This document shows, piece by piece, positions 1-11,362 of a stretch of 64,000 nucleotides of DNA. The position numbers and the translations under genes are program-made. Origin of the DNA: Triplophysa rosa (taxonomy: Eukaryota; Chordata; Actinopteri; Cypriniformes; Nemacheilidae). Each line of letters opens with the position of its first letter. Position 1 is the stretch's first letter. The DNA lies in assembly GCF_024868665.1 (NCBI RefSeq), contig NC_079904.1, positions 16,742,368-16,806,367 of the forward strand. Direction: 5' to 3'. The notes beneath the pieces were generated by a model. It made no database searches and was not told the DNA's origin. It saw only the letters and a list, made by a program, of their open reading frames with translations.

Positions 1-2070
1 GCAAATCACATAAAACCACTGTATTACACACTTTCAGTGCTACATAAAGGTCATAATGTTATTTTTCACTTTTCGGTGAGCTAATCTTTCATATAATAAC
101 CACCATCTACCCATGGGTTTCTGAAGAACCACACTTTATATACAGCTGTGAGACATTAACAGGAACACGTTTCATTCATAAACACACTCGGTCAACTGTG
201 TTCTCAGGATTACATACTATAACATCATCTCATAAGTGCACTCGGTGGCCCCTGCAGACAAGCGTTCCAGGGAAACGTATGTATTTATAAAGAAAAAGAC
301 TATACGACAGACACAGGGTGTGTGCTTGCCTGGAGCTCACCCTGTCTATCCCCTGTGTGACGTTCTCTGTTTTCCTGCCATTGTCTGTTGGCTGAGGAGG
401 AACATTCTAAAATTGGCGTTTTGTTTGAAAGTTTATTCAACGGAATAGCTTCCTTTCATTGCCTGTAGTGTTTTACAATTATTGATACGTCTTTAAAATT
501 AGTCAACCAAACAGGAACCTGCGTGGATAAAAATTAGGATGCTCAGAGTGGGAGGATGTCTTCCTCCAGGGTTATATTTATACACCATGGAAGATCTAGT
601 TTCACAACATCCCATATTGTTTTGTGGGCATGTGGAAATTGTGGAGGACGTACCCCCCTGTGTAATATGACCGTTATACTAAATACCCTTCAAAGGTCCC
701 CGTGGGAACATATATTGCCTCGGCCTCTTTATATACATCATGATGTAATGTTTGTATAGGCTGACTGTAATACACAGTTCTTTGCAGTCGTTCTAACCTG
801 GCAATGACATGATGCCAGATGGATTTTAGTTTAGCGGTGAGGATGTTAGTGATTTCCAGGTAAATGAGATGTTTCCAGAAATTAAAAGCAGAACAATACG
901 ACTTCTAGTGGCTCTCAGAAGTTGGAAAACCTCTGACATCCGGAGCTAAACACAGATTGTCTGGCCAGGTCTGCCACAGGCTTTCACACTTGGAAAGAGA
1001 AGGTCCTTGATGAAAGGCGGTAGTGGAAAAATTCAAGCCTGGACTTCTAACACACATATCCTGACATTTCATAATGTCTTGTTCTGTAAAAATAAAGATT
1101 GCATAAACTGATGCCTGTTTGACTGAGAACTTTTCTGTTTTTACAGAGGATGATGTCCAAGGTTGCAGAGTAATAGAGGCTTACCATGGTACCATAAGAA
1201 TTTGTTCAAATTAATTTAAACTATTCATATAATTAATTCTAATACCAAACATGTATCTTTAATAGGCTGCTTACTGGCAAAATTATGTTTAGCAACTGTT
1301 AATGAGTAGTTAATGGATTGTTATTTTAAATGGGTCTTAGTTATTGTATAGTTCTGCAGGAGACATACAGCATTTAGTTGTTATTAATGACTATAATAAG
1401 TTAAATAAGTAATAAGTAACTAATTGTTACTTACCTTAAACATCAGTATGCTGTTACCTACTGGTTAGTTAATCTTTCTTCCTTATTAGTTATTAGTAAT
1501 GACTACAGTGTTAATGCAGCACTAACCATTTGTTCTGCATTAGTTCCTGCATAACTACCTATTATGTATGAAACAACGTGTTACCGAAAAATGATATAAC
1601 CCAAGACACAATGAGAATGTTTTAGAAGTAAATTACTACTACTGTAAAAAATAAACCATACATTTTACGGTAAAAAACTGGCAGCTGTGGTTGCCAGAAT
1701 TTCACTGTCAAAAATACAGTAGCAACATTATTGGTTGTACGGGATTGCACCTACTGTACTGTACTCTACTAATTAACATGTTTATGTTGTTATAAAACCA
1801 GTTTATACCTGTCAAATTCCAGGGTTTACATTTTAATAATTACAGCTCATTACGATCTTTTTAACATCTCAGAACTGTCTAATTTAAGGCTTTATGTTGT
1901 ATCAATTTCGGTTCAAACCTTTAATTACGTGACAAAGCAGACAGGAAACTATTTAAACTATAAGGAAAAAACATTAAATATGAAAACGCTGTTAACTATT
2001 TTTTATATTAAATAACCACGTGAAGTCATTCAGCAATTCTGTGAAAGCATCATTTTATCACAGCTGTGAG
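1..2070. other. AT-rich non-coding stretch
   Basis: I see no convincing exon here. Positions 1230-1560 are especially AT-rich, with many variants of TTAGTTA and TAATAAGTAA on both strands, which suggests an old decayed repeat. A short palindromic MITE-like piece at 1636-1735 is listed separately. The few open frames are short and lack splice or codon support. Confidence 0.6.
1636..1735. repeat. Short palindromic MITE fragment (ACGGTAAAA type)
   Basis: The piece carries TTTTACGGTAAAAAACTGG, then a CAGCTG core with GGTTGCCAGAATTT, and reverses into a diverged copy of its start. I recall this arrangement from a common teleost foldback repeat. The family name is uncertain. Confidence 0.45.
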
Positions 2071-2076
2071 CTGTAG

Positions 2077-2151
2077 GTTTAATATATAGATATATATACT
2101 ACTACTACTAATAATAATAATAATAATAATATAAATATAACAGCAATACTA
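2077..2151. repeat. Compound microsatellite (TA)n(CTA)n(ATA)n
   Basis: Runs of TA, CTA and ATA/ATT units are directly visible. A related GATGATGATTATTATT tract lies at 2302-2350. Confidence 0.85.
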
Positions 2152-2505
2152 ATAAAATAGTTCTTCTTCTTATTATCATTATATTTGCTACAGGGGCTCT
2201 GGATTTTAAATTTTAACAATAAAAACAATGACAAAGTTAGATGATGCATCATAATTTAATAACTTAATTTTGCTCTTGACAGAATGTGATGGCAGAAAAA
2301 TGATGATGATGATTATTATTAACATATATGATTTACAATAATAATAATAAATGCCAGAAAGATTTGAATGCTTCATACGCTGTTGATAGGAGAGATCTGT
2401 TAATAATTTATCATGTTTTTATTGTAACTATACTGTAACTGTTCTAAGTATGGTATTTTGGTGGAAACTATGGAAATAATGATACATTTTGTATGTGGTT
2501 TACAG

Positions 2506-2852
2506 AGAATAATTCAGACAGACAAATCCTCCACATATTTACATGTAAACCCAATGGGACAGAGACAACCGCGGTGCCTACAGGGGTGAAGAGGAAGAGC
2601 AGTTTGGGAAAACTGTAAAACAAATTCCAGTTTTCCTGATTCCTGTTCAGGAGTGCTCCTGCTATCGGCACTCCATCCGACCCCCTTGCTCCCAGAAATT
2701 TCCTACCTACTCCCGGCCCATCCGCTCCCTGGCATGATCCGACTGTTGCTCAGGCAGATCCAGACTGGGAGAAAGCGGAGAACAGCAGGAAATTCAATTT
2801 CCAGACGACCAAAGCCCCCACCGTGCTCCCAAAGAAAGTGGCATCAGAGTGA
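2506..2852 (+). CDS. Candidate terminal exon region, unrecognised protein
   Basis: A GC-richer island stands out from the AT-rich surroundings. An acceptor-like TTTCCTGATTCCTGTTCAG ends at 2650. From 2652 a 66-codon frame runs to TGA at 2850-2852; it is rich in Pro early and ends in a Lys/Thr-rich tail (APTVLPKKVASE). Upstream, after TTTACAG ending at 2505, another frame is open to about 2614 and ends at a GT (2615) in the phase that would join to 2651. That would imply a 36-bp intron, too short for a normal vertebrate intron, so the upstream part may be a separate exon with another donor, or the locus may be broken. A possible poly(A) signal follows at 3056. I do not recognise the protein. 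All three forward frames are open over part of the island, which weakens the frame call. Confidence 0.35.
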
Positions 2853-3055
2853 ATCACACGCTATTTAAAGATGACCTGAAGTGTTCATGTGCGTGTCTCA
2901 ACGAGTTCGAAGGGTGCTGGGAATGTTCATTCATACATTCATACATGTTCATTCAGCTGGACAGTGCCAGCAGTCAGTATGGCACCACACACACTATCTT
3001 GGAAATCCCTTCCTTTGGAGATTAAACAGTTTTTATGGGCAATACAGAGTATATA

Positions 3056-3061
3056 AATAAA
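3056..3061 (+). terminator. Possible poly(A) signal AATAAA
   Basis: AATAAA lies about 200 bp after the TGA of the candidate terminal exon. In AT-rich DNA this hexamer is common, so it supports that exon only weakly. Confidence 0.25.
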
Positions 3062-3420
3062 GACGTTTCGGCGACTAACACATTTGTCATCATCACTGAA
3101 TTCAAGATCATATATTGTTTTGGGGAAATATCTGCTTTTTTTTGCTTTGGTTATTTCTTTGATATTTACCAAGGTTATAAAAATATCTACAGTGGTGTTA
3201 TGAAACGTCCCTGCCTGGGCAAATTTACATGAATTTATTGAGAAGAAGTTTTTATTTAAAGAAGTTAAAATTTTTATTAGAGTAATCATTCTTGTCATAG
3301 CATATCTAAACATTTACTTTGACATAAATAAACACACACACAAATAGAGATAACGTTTGATAATAAGGCAGTCCGCAAAAGACCTCCAAGTCTCATTACA
3401 ACTATCCCTGATATTTATTT

Positions 3421-3715
3421 AAAGGGATAGTTCACCCAAAAAGGAAAATTCTGTCATCATTTATTCACCCGCATGTCATTTTAAACCTGTATGACTTTCT
3501 TTCTTCTGCAGAACACAAAAAAATAAAAATTTTATTAAATTTTTTTTAAACAATGCTTGTATACCCAAACAACGGCGATACCCACTGACTTGCATTGGGT
3601 TTCTGTCTATACAGTAAGAGGGAATGGGTACCGTCATTGTTCGGTCAAACCGTTTTAACAAGAAGGTGATTAAATGATGACAGAATTTTCCTTTTTGGGT
3701 GAACTCTTACTTTAA
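3421..3715. mobile_element. Angel-like foldback MITE, copy 1
   Basis: The left end reads AAAGGGATAGTTCACCCAAA and the right end is its reverse complement (TTTTTGGGTGAACT). The two halves mirror each other through ATTCTGTCATCATTTA and TAAATGATGACAGAAT. It has no coding capacity. The hairpin form and sequence match what I recall of the teleost Angel family. Further copies are at 41870, 46395, 54963 and 57632. Confidence 0.8.
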
Positions 3716-3825
3716 GTGATTAATGTTTTGTAAATTCTGTATATTCTGGCCCTATATTGGCATTTTTAATAACATGGCAGATTACTTTATCTACATGTAC
3801 TTATGAATGGCTTTCCCGTTCATTC

Positions 3826-4100
3826 TCCTTCACAACTCCTTCCTGGTGGAACATTCTTCCCAACTCAGTCCAGTCAACCACATCTCTCACAACATTCAAA
3901 AATCTCCTCTGTGAATACTTGACAGGTAAATGAAAAAAAAAAACACTCTCTTTCTCTCAACAGGTATTGTTCTGGCTTTTGTGGGTACTAGTAACTTGGT
4001 ATTAGCACCTATTGTATTATTGCTCCTGTATGACATATGGCTTTATTGCTCCCTGACCTCTGTAAATCGCTTTGGATAAATGACTAAATGTAAATGTTAT
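3826..4100 (+). mobile_element. 3' fragment of an L2/CR1-type LINE
   Basis: The start preserves a degenerate trace of the C-terminal end of an L2-like ORF (…CTTCCTGGTGGAACATTC…CCCAACTCAG…). The end carries the characteristic tail TGTAAATCGCTTTGGATAAA followed by TGACTAAATGTAAATG. The copy is 5'-truncated, as is usual for LINEs. A purine run and a CT-rich run interrupt it at about 3933-3960. Confidence 0.6.
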
Positions 4101-4257
4101 GACGTCAAACATTTGCAAAGAAATCCATTTCGGTTACAAGTAAAGGATACGGTTTTCAACACTATTTTTTTTGTACTTGCTCTTTAGTTGATTTTTTTAA
4201 CCAAATGTTTTCATTGGTATTAGTTGGAAGTTTTTCACCTTTTAATGAATTGCATTT

Positions 4258-4380
4258 AAATTTAATCATTTAGCAAACGCTTTTATCCAAAGCGACTTAC
4301 AAATGAGGTAAACAATGGAAGCAATTGGAACAACATAAGGACAACAAAAAGCATAAGTGCAGTAAAACTGGTCTCATATA
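4258..4380 (-). mobile_element. LINE/SINE tail, antisense
   Basis: TTTAGCAAACGCTTTTATCC and AAAGCGACTTACAAATGAG are the reverse complement of the shared L2-type LINE/SINE 3' tail. Only the tail end is recognisable. Confidence 0.5.
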
Positions 4381-4549
4381 GCCTACCACAGTATACAAAG
4401 CTAAGGATAGAAAGAGTAGAAAACAAATAGAAGTCAGTACTAATCTGTCAAGTGTTGACGGAAGAGATGTGTTTCCAGCCGATTCTTATAGATGGCTACA
4501 GAATCTGCTGATCTTGTAGCAGCGGAATTAACCAAATTAACCAAGTATC

Positions 4550-5498
4550 TTTAAAGAAACAATACGGCATTTTCAGGAGGATCTATTGACAGAAATACAA
4601 TATAATATACAAAACTATTTCTTCCGAGGTGTATAAAGACCTTACGTAATGAACCATAAGTTTGTAATACCTTAGAATAAGCTATTTATATCTACATACA
4701 GAGCGGGCCTACATACATTGAATTCGCCGCCATGTTTTGTGCAGCAGCCCTAAACGAACAAACAACTATACAACGCGCGTTTCCTCTTCCTCTCCGCTGC
4801 GGTATCATGGTGAAACGGATCACGGGATGATCCGTGATCCGTACGGATCGTGCTCTCCGGTGCGGAACGCATGTGACCCGCGGATTAACTGAAAGTTTAT
4901 TCATCACTGAGTAAAAGAATAAAACGCACTCTCGCTCGCTCTCCAGTTTCAGCTCCAACTCTCGCTCTCTCTCTCTCAAACATCTGGACGAGTACAATAT
5001 TAAAGCGGATCCAGATAAACAATGATGCTCAAAACTGCTCCGTTACACAGCTAATAGTACAACAACAACATATCTTGGTATGTTAGTATGTTACTCACGT
5101 ACTGATCCGAATCAAAGCAACCCCCTCGGGGGTGATTTTGAGACGACCTTTCTCTCCAACGTCTCTCTCTGCTGGAAAGTATCTCCATAGATATCTGTGA
5201 GTACATCTAACGTGTCTCTTCTGTAAAGTCTTTATAATATTAGCACAGGTCCTAGCTCCTGCCTGACTTTTATCCTTCTTTTTAAACTTAAAATCCACAA
5301 ACCTTTTATTTTATGTAATACATGTCATAGCTCTTTCTACAGTCTTTCTAATGCCCACAAAATCTCTTCCCTGCGTCAACATGAGAACAACATCTTTTTG
5401 TACTGTGGTGGCCACCGTCGTGTTTGGACTGAGCGATTCGTGGCAAATCTATAATACAACACTAGTGGCCGCTGTTAATTAAGAACTGCGCCTTTAAA
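4550..5498 (+). mobile_element. 400-bp MITE family, copy 1 (enlarged)
   Basis: The first ~210 bp (GGATCTATTGACAGAAATAC… GAGGTGTATAAAGACCTTAC…) match the copy at 16216. The last ~50 bp (CTAGTGGCCGCTGTTAATTA… GCCTTTAAA) match that copy's right end. About 650 bp between them has no counterpart in the 400-bp copies, so this is either a longer progenitor form or a copy holding an insertion. The inserted part includes a candidate minus-strand exon at 5099-5220. Confidence 0.55.
5099..5220 (-). other. Candidate minus-strand exon inside an enlarged MITE
   Basis: On the minus strand, TACgtgagtaac gives a strong donor at 5098-5094. Two acceptor-like sites are available: ACTTTACAG before 5220 and GATACTTTCCAG before 5171. 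One frame is open throughout the longer version (…GRLKITPEGVALIRIS). No homology is recognised. The segment lies within a repeat, so it may be transposon-derived or chance. Confidence 0.2.
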
Positions 5499-5931
5499 CA
5501 AATATAAAAATGCCATCCAGCCCCATCCTCCTCTAGCAACATACATCACTACAATCTGTTTTGTGTTGATTTTTGAACAAGGATTTCCCAGGGTAGGATT
5601 TTGATAAGACTGGCCACATCAACATCCTGCGTCCGACTCTAATGTTCCACAAAAGTAAGTGACACTGGCAGATCGTAAGCGTCATTTTACAGACTAATTA
5701 CATTCCTCTTATGACAAGAAGCTGCTCTTAGCACAAATTTGACCATTAACAAATCATTTTAAAGCAAATTGTTTGCAGACTTGTCGAAAAAAAAGGGGAA
5801 CAAAACAAAACAACATGTTTAATATGGCTGTTATTTATTCCTCTTTGTTTGTCCAGAATGATCAAAGAATTTTTTGTTCTGTCTTTGGTAAGAGGCAGAG
5901 AACGGTTTGTTTTCATCTTTTTCAGCAGAAG

Positions 5932-5999
5932 GAACCCAGATTTATAGAGGAGGAAAGAGGGGATAGAACCCAGATTTATAGAGGAGGAAAGAGGGGATA
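5932..5999. repeat. 34-bp perfect tandem duplication
   Basis: A 34-bp unit beginning GAACCCAGATTTATAGAGG occurs twice head to tail (5932-5965 and 5966-5999) with no differences. Confidence 0.9.
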
Positions 6000-6056
6000 A
6001 AAGTGGGGCTAGCGAAAGAGAAAAAGAAAGAATAAAGTTACGGATAATATTCTTAC

Positions 6057-6171
6057 CAGATGCTGTTTTTCAAGTGGTTTCTTTTTGAGTCTTGGAATGG
6101 GGATGTTTGTTTCTCTTGATCTAGGTCCAATCTCCCAATGTCAAACAGGTCTTCCAGAACCAGGTAGATTT
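6057..6171 (-). CDS. Internal coding exon, unrecognised gene (minus strand)
   Basis: Reading the minus strand, an acceptor TAATTTCCTGAGCAG is followed by a 115-bp open segment and a good donor, CATCTGgtaagaat. The frame starts two bases into a codon and ends two bases into the next. It contains 37 complete codons, beginning IYLVLEDLFDIGRLDLD and ending NHLKNSI. The alternating hydrophobic/acidic start and Lys/Asn-rich end read like ordinary protein, and this is the only long frame with matching splice phases. The flanks are AT-rich and show no repeat. I do not recognise the protein. No partner exon was placed; the candidate at 5099 is a doubtful neighbour because one choice of acceptor would create a stop at the junction. 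Confidence 0.5.
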
Positions 6172-6785
6172 CTGCTCAGGAAATTAGCTGGAGAACATGC
6201 ACAGTTTACAAGCATCTTATGTTCAGCATTCACATAAATATTGGACTAATTTCTGCTCACTGTGATCCTGAGATTAATAATGGCATTGGAGTTCAAAATT
6301 ATGAGCAGATGATTTTCTCCATTGCTTAAACACATTTCTTGAAATAATGCCTCATTTTCTCGAAACTCTAAACACAAATCTATAATTTCTCACCCAATTC
6401 CCTCAACATCCTATATTCAGGTCAAAATGAAGCTCTCTTCTCAAAACCATTCAAACTTTCCCCCCAGACATGACACACAAGCCCTCAAAAACACTACAAC
6501 ATAGTCTTAGACTCTGGTGAGATCAATTCAAAACACTGTTACTAATACCTCTTAAGCCTGTGGCATACTTCTCTTTTTACAGCTGAATGCACAGCCTTGC
6601 AAAGTGTACGTCCTTCGACTCATACGCGGGCCTACAGGGGTCAGGTTTTCTTCTACCACCTTCAATTGATGCTCCCAGGACACGGTTGACACCTGGTGGT
6701 TAAACTAATTACTGCAAAAAATGGAATGCACATGCGCAACTGCACGTACTTTGTACGCGAGGTAAAACAATTCCAGCAGTGTGCG

Positions 6786-7361
6786 TGTCATGGTCCTGCC
6801 TTCTTGTTCATGATTTTCTAGTCTTATGGCAGGATCGTGACAGATCCCTTATGTTTAGTGTGAGAAAGTCATGGTGTGTTTACCATTGACATGCCATGTG
6901 CTTTCTCTGTCTCGTCATTGGCCCCGCCCCTCTCGTTTCCGTATTACTTCCCGGCCGTGTATCATTACCCTCACCTGCCTAGTGTTATCGTCCCTTGTTT
7001 GTGTTCCCTAAATAATACCCTCGTGTTCATTGTCCTGTGCTCGTGCGTTGTACTCTTGTGAGTTTGTGCTTTATTGTCTGCCCCTACCTCGTGGAGTATT
7101 GCTGTTTGAGTTAGTCTTTTGCCTTATTCCTGTGCTATCCATTGGGTTATATTATTCTTATTAGTTGAACCTTGTTTGTCTTGCCCCCTTGTGGGAGTTC
7201 TTTGTTTTATTGTATTTTTGCATTTGTTTAGTTTTTCCCCATCGTGGGTGTTTTATTTTGTGATTAAATAAATCCCTTGGTTTATCCCTTCATCGTTGTG
7301 GCCTGCGCTTGGGTTCTTCACCTTGTTGTCACACCTCTCCGGTCGTGACAGATCCGTGACA
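6786..7361 (+). mobile_element. Solo LTR, family F1, TSD GTGCG
   Basis: The element starts TGTCATGGTCCTGCC and ends GATCCGTGACA. It is flanked by the direct repeat GTGCG at 6781-6785 and 7362-7366, the 5-bp duplication expected of a Ty3/gypsy-type integrase. A poly(A) signal (GATTAAATAAATCCC) lies near the 3' end, which sets the orientation. There is no internal region, so it is a solo LTR left by recombination. Relatives are at 22490, 35523 and 42272; they share, for example, CATTGGCCCCGCCCCTCTCG. Confidence 0.9.
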
Positions 7362-7702
7362 GTGCGTATACGCGCATACTATTGTGATGACGAAATTTGG
7401 GTCACACGCACTGTACTTTGTCCCTTGCGTACGTGTAAAAGGGGAACTATACTTCAGCCTTTATTGGTATTCAATAATAATTTGACAGCTTAGTGTTTGG
7501 AATATACAACATAAATGAGTGCATATAGAGCAAATTGCAACAATGAGCTTTAGGAAAAAAATAAAATAAAACATTACACTACTGTAAAATCATCTTTAAT
7601 CTCTGAAAGTAGATGAAGTAGATGATCTTACAAGACAAGAAAAGTTCAAAAACCAAAGAACAATACGAACTAGTCATGCAACACAATATGTATACAACTT
7701 TA

Positions 7703-7800
7703 CATTCAGGCATTTAGCAGATGCTTTTATCTAAAGCGACGTAAAGAGAAGATAAAGGAAACAATACAGTAAAGCGATTTGTCAATAGGAGGCAATAAAA
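7703..7800 (-). mobile_element. LINE/SINE tail, antisense, second copy
   Basis: CATTTAGCAGATGCTTTTAT followed by CTAAAGCGACGTAAAG is the antisense form of the shared LINE/SINE tail. The rest is degenerate. Confidence 0.5.
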
Positions 7801-8470
7801 AATATGGCATCCTCTGCACATTTGGCCCAATTTTGTAAAAGTATACTATAGCAGATTTTCTTTAATTAGTCGTCTCCGAGTTCTGCAAAAATATGGAACA
7901 GGTAAAAAAAGCTACAAATACAAATTTGTAAACTTGACAATCACAGGTTTACGTGCTACAGTTTACTGGACACAGCATAGTGAAATTTCTCTCATATAAA
8001 GTGTGTACTGTAAGTATACTGTAAGTAGTATAAAGCCCTGTAGATGATTCTAGGATACACAATTACCTGTGCTCCTATTGATATTATTCTGAGATTCTGA
8101 TTGGTGTGTCATCAGTTTTTGCTACTGAACGTTTACTGATGGATAAATGTGTGCTATTTAAGTGTACATCTTGACACTTCAGTTCATTATATTATGTGTA
8201 TGTTTTCTGAATGAGAACATGGTTAAACCTTTGCAAAATGAAGATGTATTGTTCTGAGAATGTGTTTATAGGTGTCAGAAAATTGTGTTTTGAAAATTGT
8301 TTCAAGAATTGTGTTTTAGCAATTGAGAAAAAACTGTAATAACTACCTGAAGAACTACTTGTTGGGGCCTCATGACATTTTGTTTGGGAAAAATTCTAAT
8401 ATTATGAACACTTTTCCTGAACTTTGACTTCATGTATTTTGAACCAATCGTGTCTATTCCTAAGTAAGCA
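7801..8470. other. AT-rich non-coding stretch
   Basis: I see no gene or clear repeat here. A direct TGTAAGTATACTG-type duplication occurs near 8010-8030. Confidence 0.5.
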
Positions 8471-8473
8471 TAC

Positions 8474-8570
8474 CTTAAAGGAACACTCCACTTTTTTTTG
8501 GAAATAGCCTCATTCTCCAACTCCCCCAGAGTTAATAAGTTGAGTTTTACCGTTTTGGAATCACTTTTTA
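8474..8570. repeat. Truncated teleost MITE fragment
   Basis: TTAAAGGAACACTCCACTTT, then AACTCCCCCAGAGTTAATAAG and GAGTTTTACCGTTTT, matches the left end of a dispersed cyprinid repeat that I recall but cannot name with certainty. The right part is missing. Confidence 0.45.
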
Positions 8571-9218
8571 GTCATGCTCTAGACAGTAGACAGTACACAG
8601 TAGCATCTGCTGCTTCCACGTGCAGTATGAATGTTCTAACCTGTTCTAACAATACGTTTCCTTTTCTATGATTTCTGTTAGAGAAAAAGCAGGCGCTGAT
8701 AACGCGCTGGTTACACGTGCAGTGACCAACAGGTCTATCCTCTTCTCCATTGCTCATCTAACATACCTCTGAACATGACGTACAAGGAACTAGCCAATCA
8801 GAGAGCTTGTTACATCTCTCTCGCCATAGCTAATTTGCATTGTTTAACCTCGTTTTACCAATGCAAGGACCCAAAGTGTCAGGCAAATGCTAAATGGAGA
8901 GGCTAAAAGGAAAAGCTAAATGACTAAGCTAATCGAATAGCAAATCGGAAAAGGAAAGGCAGCGTGGAAATGGAAATGCAAATGGTAAAAGAAATCGCCT
9001 TTTAAATGACTGATTAAAGTAGTTTAATTTGTAAATCCAATTATTTATTCCTCTCTTTAAATCGCATTTTCAAATACATTTTGAAATTCCACTATTTATT
9101 TAGGAATTAATCAATGCACTTTAAAACGATGTACTTATTGAGTGTTTTATGTTGTTTTTTAAAATTCCCTTTTTAATTTGAAGTATTTATTGATGGATTA
9201 ATATTTCATTTATTAATT

Positions 9219-10992
9219 AGGGCCCGAGCACGAAGTAGCAAGCCGCAGGCTTGCACCGCAGTGCAGAGCCCTATTGTTTCTGTGTTCTTCTCCCTCTTTG
9301 ATCGCTAATTTGAAGGCCTAAACATGCTCAAAAACTCACAATAACTTGCACACGCATCAGACGTGGCAAAAATTTACGTCTGATAGGGGTTTCAAAATTA
9401 GGCGTGGCAAAATGGCTCGCTAGCGCCACCTAGAACTGCCCAGGCCGCTACGCAAAACGTACATGCACCAAATTTGGTGGGCTCATAGAACACCCCGAAT
9501 CATTAAGAAAAGTCTCTTGGAGCATATCTCTAAACCCAACAGGAAGTCCGTTATTTTTAATTTCCTGTGCAATTTTGTAATTTGTTTCAATTTCCAGTCG
9601 TCGTACTTTAACGAACTCCTCCTAGAGTTTTAATCCGATCAACATCATCTTCATGTCATTCTCATCTTAAGGCCTTTGCGAAGCTAAATTGCTGAGATCT
9701 TGACTTTTCGTGAGGGATCGTGACCCTGGCAGCCTGCCAAAGTTTGGCGTTTCGCCATGAACAGGAAGTTGTTGTAACTCAGGCATACAATGTCCAACAG
9801 GCCCCAGACTTCACCCAGACTTCACACATTTGATAAAAGTCCTGGCCTGAACACATCTACATGGTAATTTTCAGATACAGTTATAGCGCCACCTGCAGGA
9901 CACAGGAAGTGACATGTTTTAAACTGTGTTTAACTCCTCATGGAGATTTGAACAGATCAGCATCATATTTGAAGAGTACAGCCAGTATGATCTTCAGACC
10001 TTTGTGATGATACATTGCAAGAACCTAACTTTTCTTTGAGGGGCGTGTCCGTGGCGGCCTGACACAGTTTGATGTTTCGCCATGAAACAGGAAGCTATGC
10101 AAAAGGGAATGTGACACATTTAAATAAATAACTAATCCTACTATAATTCGCCTGCATTAATTTTATCGCCTACGATTACACATATCCATGTCAGTGTTCA
10201 CTTATAGCAATAGCGCCACCAGCTGGCAAAAGGGAATGTGACACATTTAAAGCAATAACAGGAAATCTGGTACATGTAAATAAATTAAAGTCCTTCTATA
10301 ATATAACTTCCTAGACCTTTGTGATGATACATTGCAAGAACCAGACTTTTCGTTGAGGGGCGAGTCCGTGGCGGCCTGACACAGTTTGATGTTTCGCCAT
10401 GAAACAGGAAGCTATAGTAACTCAGGCACACAATGTCTGACAGGCCTCACACTCCACACATTTGATAAAAGTCCTGGCCTGAAGACATCTACATGGTAAT
10501 ATTCAGATACAGTTATAGCGCCACCTGCTGGCAACAGGAAGTGGCATGTTTTAAACTGTGATTGACTCCTCTTTCATATTCAAAACGGTCAGCATCATAT
10601 TTGGCCAGTATGATCTTCAGACGTTTGTGACGATACATTGTAAGAACCTAAATTTTCGTTGAGGGGCGTGTTCCTGGCGGCCTAACAAAGTTTGATGTTC
10701 GCCATGAAACAGGAAGCTCTAGTAACTCAGGCACACAATGTCTGACCGGCCTCACACTTCACATGTTTGATAAGAGTCCTGGCCTGAACACATTTCCATG
10801 TCAGTGTTCACTTATAGCAATAGCGCCACCAGCTGGCAAAAGGGAATGTGACACGTTTAAATAAATAACAAATCCTAATATAATTCGCCTGCATTAATTT
10901 TATCGCCTACCATTCACTGTTTTCCTTATGCATTCGGGTTGCGGTGGCACTTTCCGCGAGGGCCTGATCATCACTGCTCGCAGCTTTAATTA
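9219..10992. mobile_element. Non-coding element with four ~310-bp internal repeats
   Basis: It starts AGGGCCCGAGCACGAAG, ends CTGCTCGCAGCTTTAATTATT, and contains no long reading frame. The motif TTTCGCCATGAAACAGGAAG recurs near 9751, 10075, 10390 and 10695. TAGCGCCACC recurs in step (about 9886, 10206, 10518 and 10823). The body is therefore four diverged tandem units of about 310 bp. The end sequences match what I recall of an abundant teleost repeat family (GGGCCCGAGCAC). The transposase class is unknown to me. It appears to sit inside an older AT-rich repeat seen on both flanks. Confidence 0.6.
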
Positions 10993-11362
10993 TTTTTATA
11001 ATCATGCTTTTTATTGCCCATTAAAACGTTAAATAATGAATGACTTTGTCAATTTGCCTATTTATATTTGGATAAATAAATGAAGTTGTAAACAAATGTA
11101 TTTGCCCAGCATGGGCAGATTGACTCTTAAAATAGCTCTATATATGTGTGTATTAAATTTCCTTTTTTCACTTTCACATTATATGCCAAAGGCAGCAAGG
11201 TCCAGGTGCTCCTGTGAGGCATAAAGAGACCAAACTGAGAGTCAAAATCTCCTTCATACCCCACTGGCCCCTGCTGCAGTTCCCTTACATCCCTGTATTT
11301 CAATTCCTCCTGCAGTACGCACACAATCTTACACTGTCACTCACAGATCAAAGCTGTTAAAA

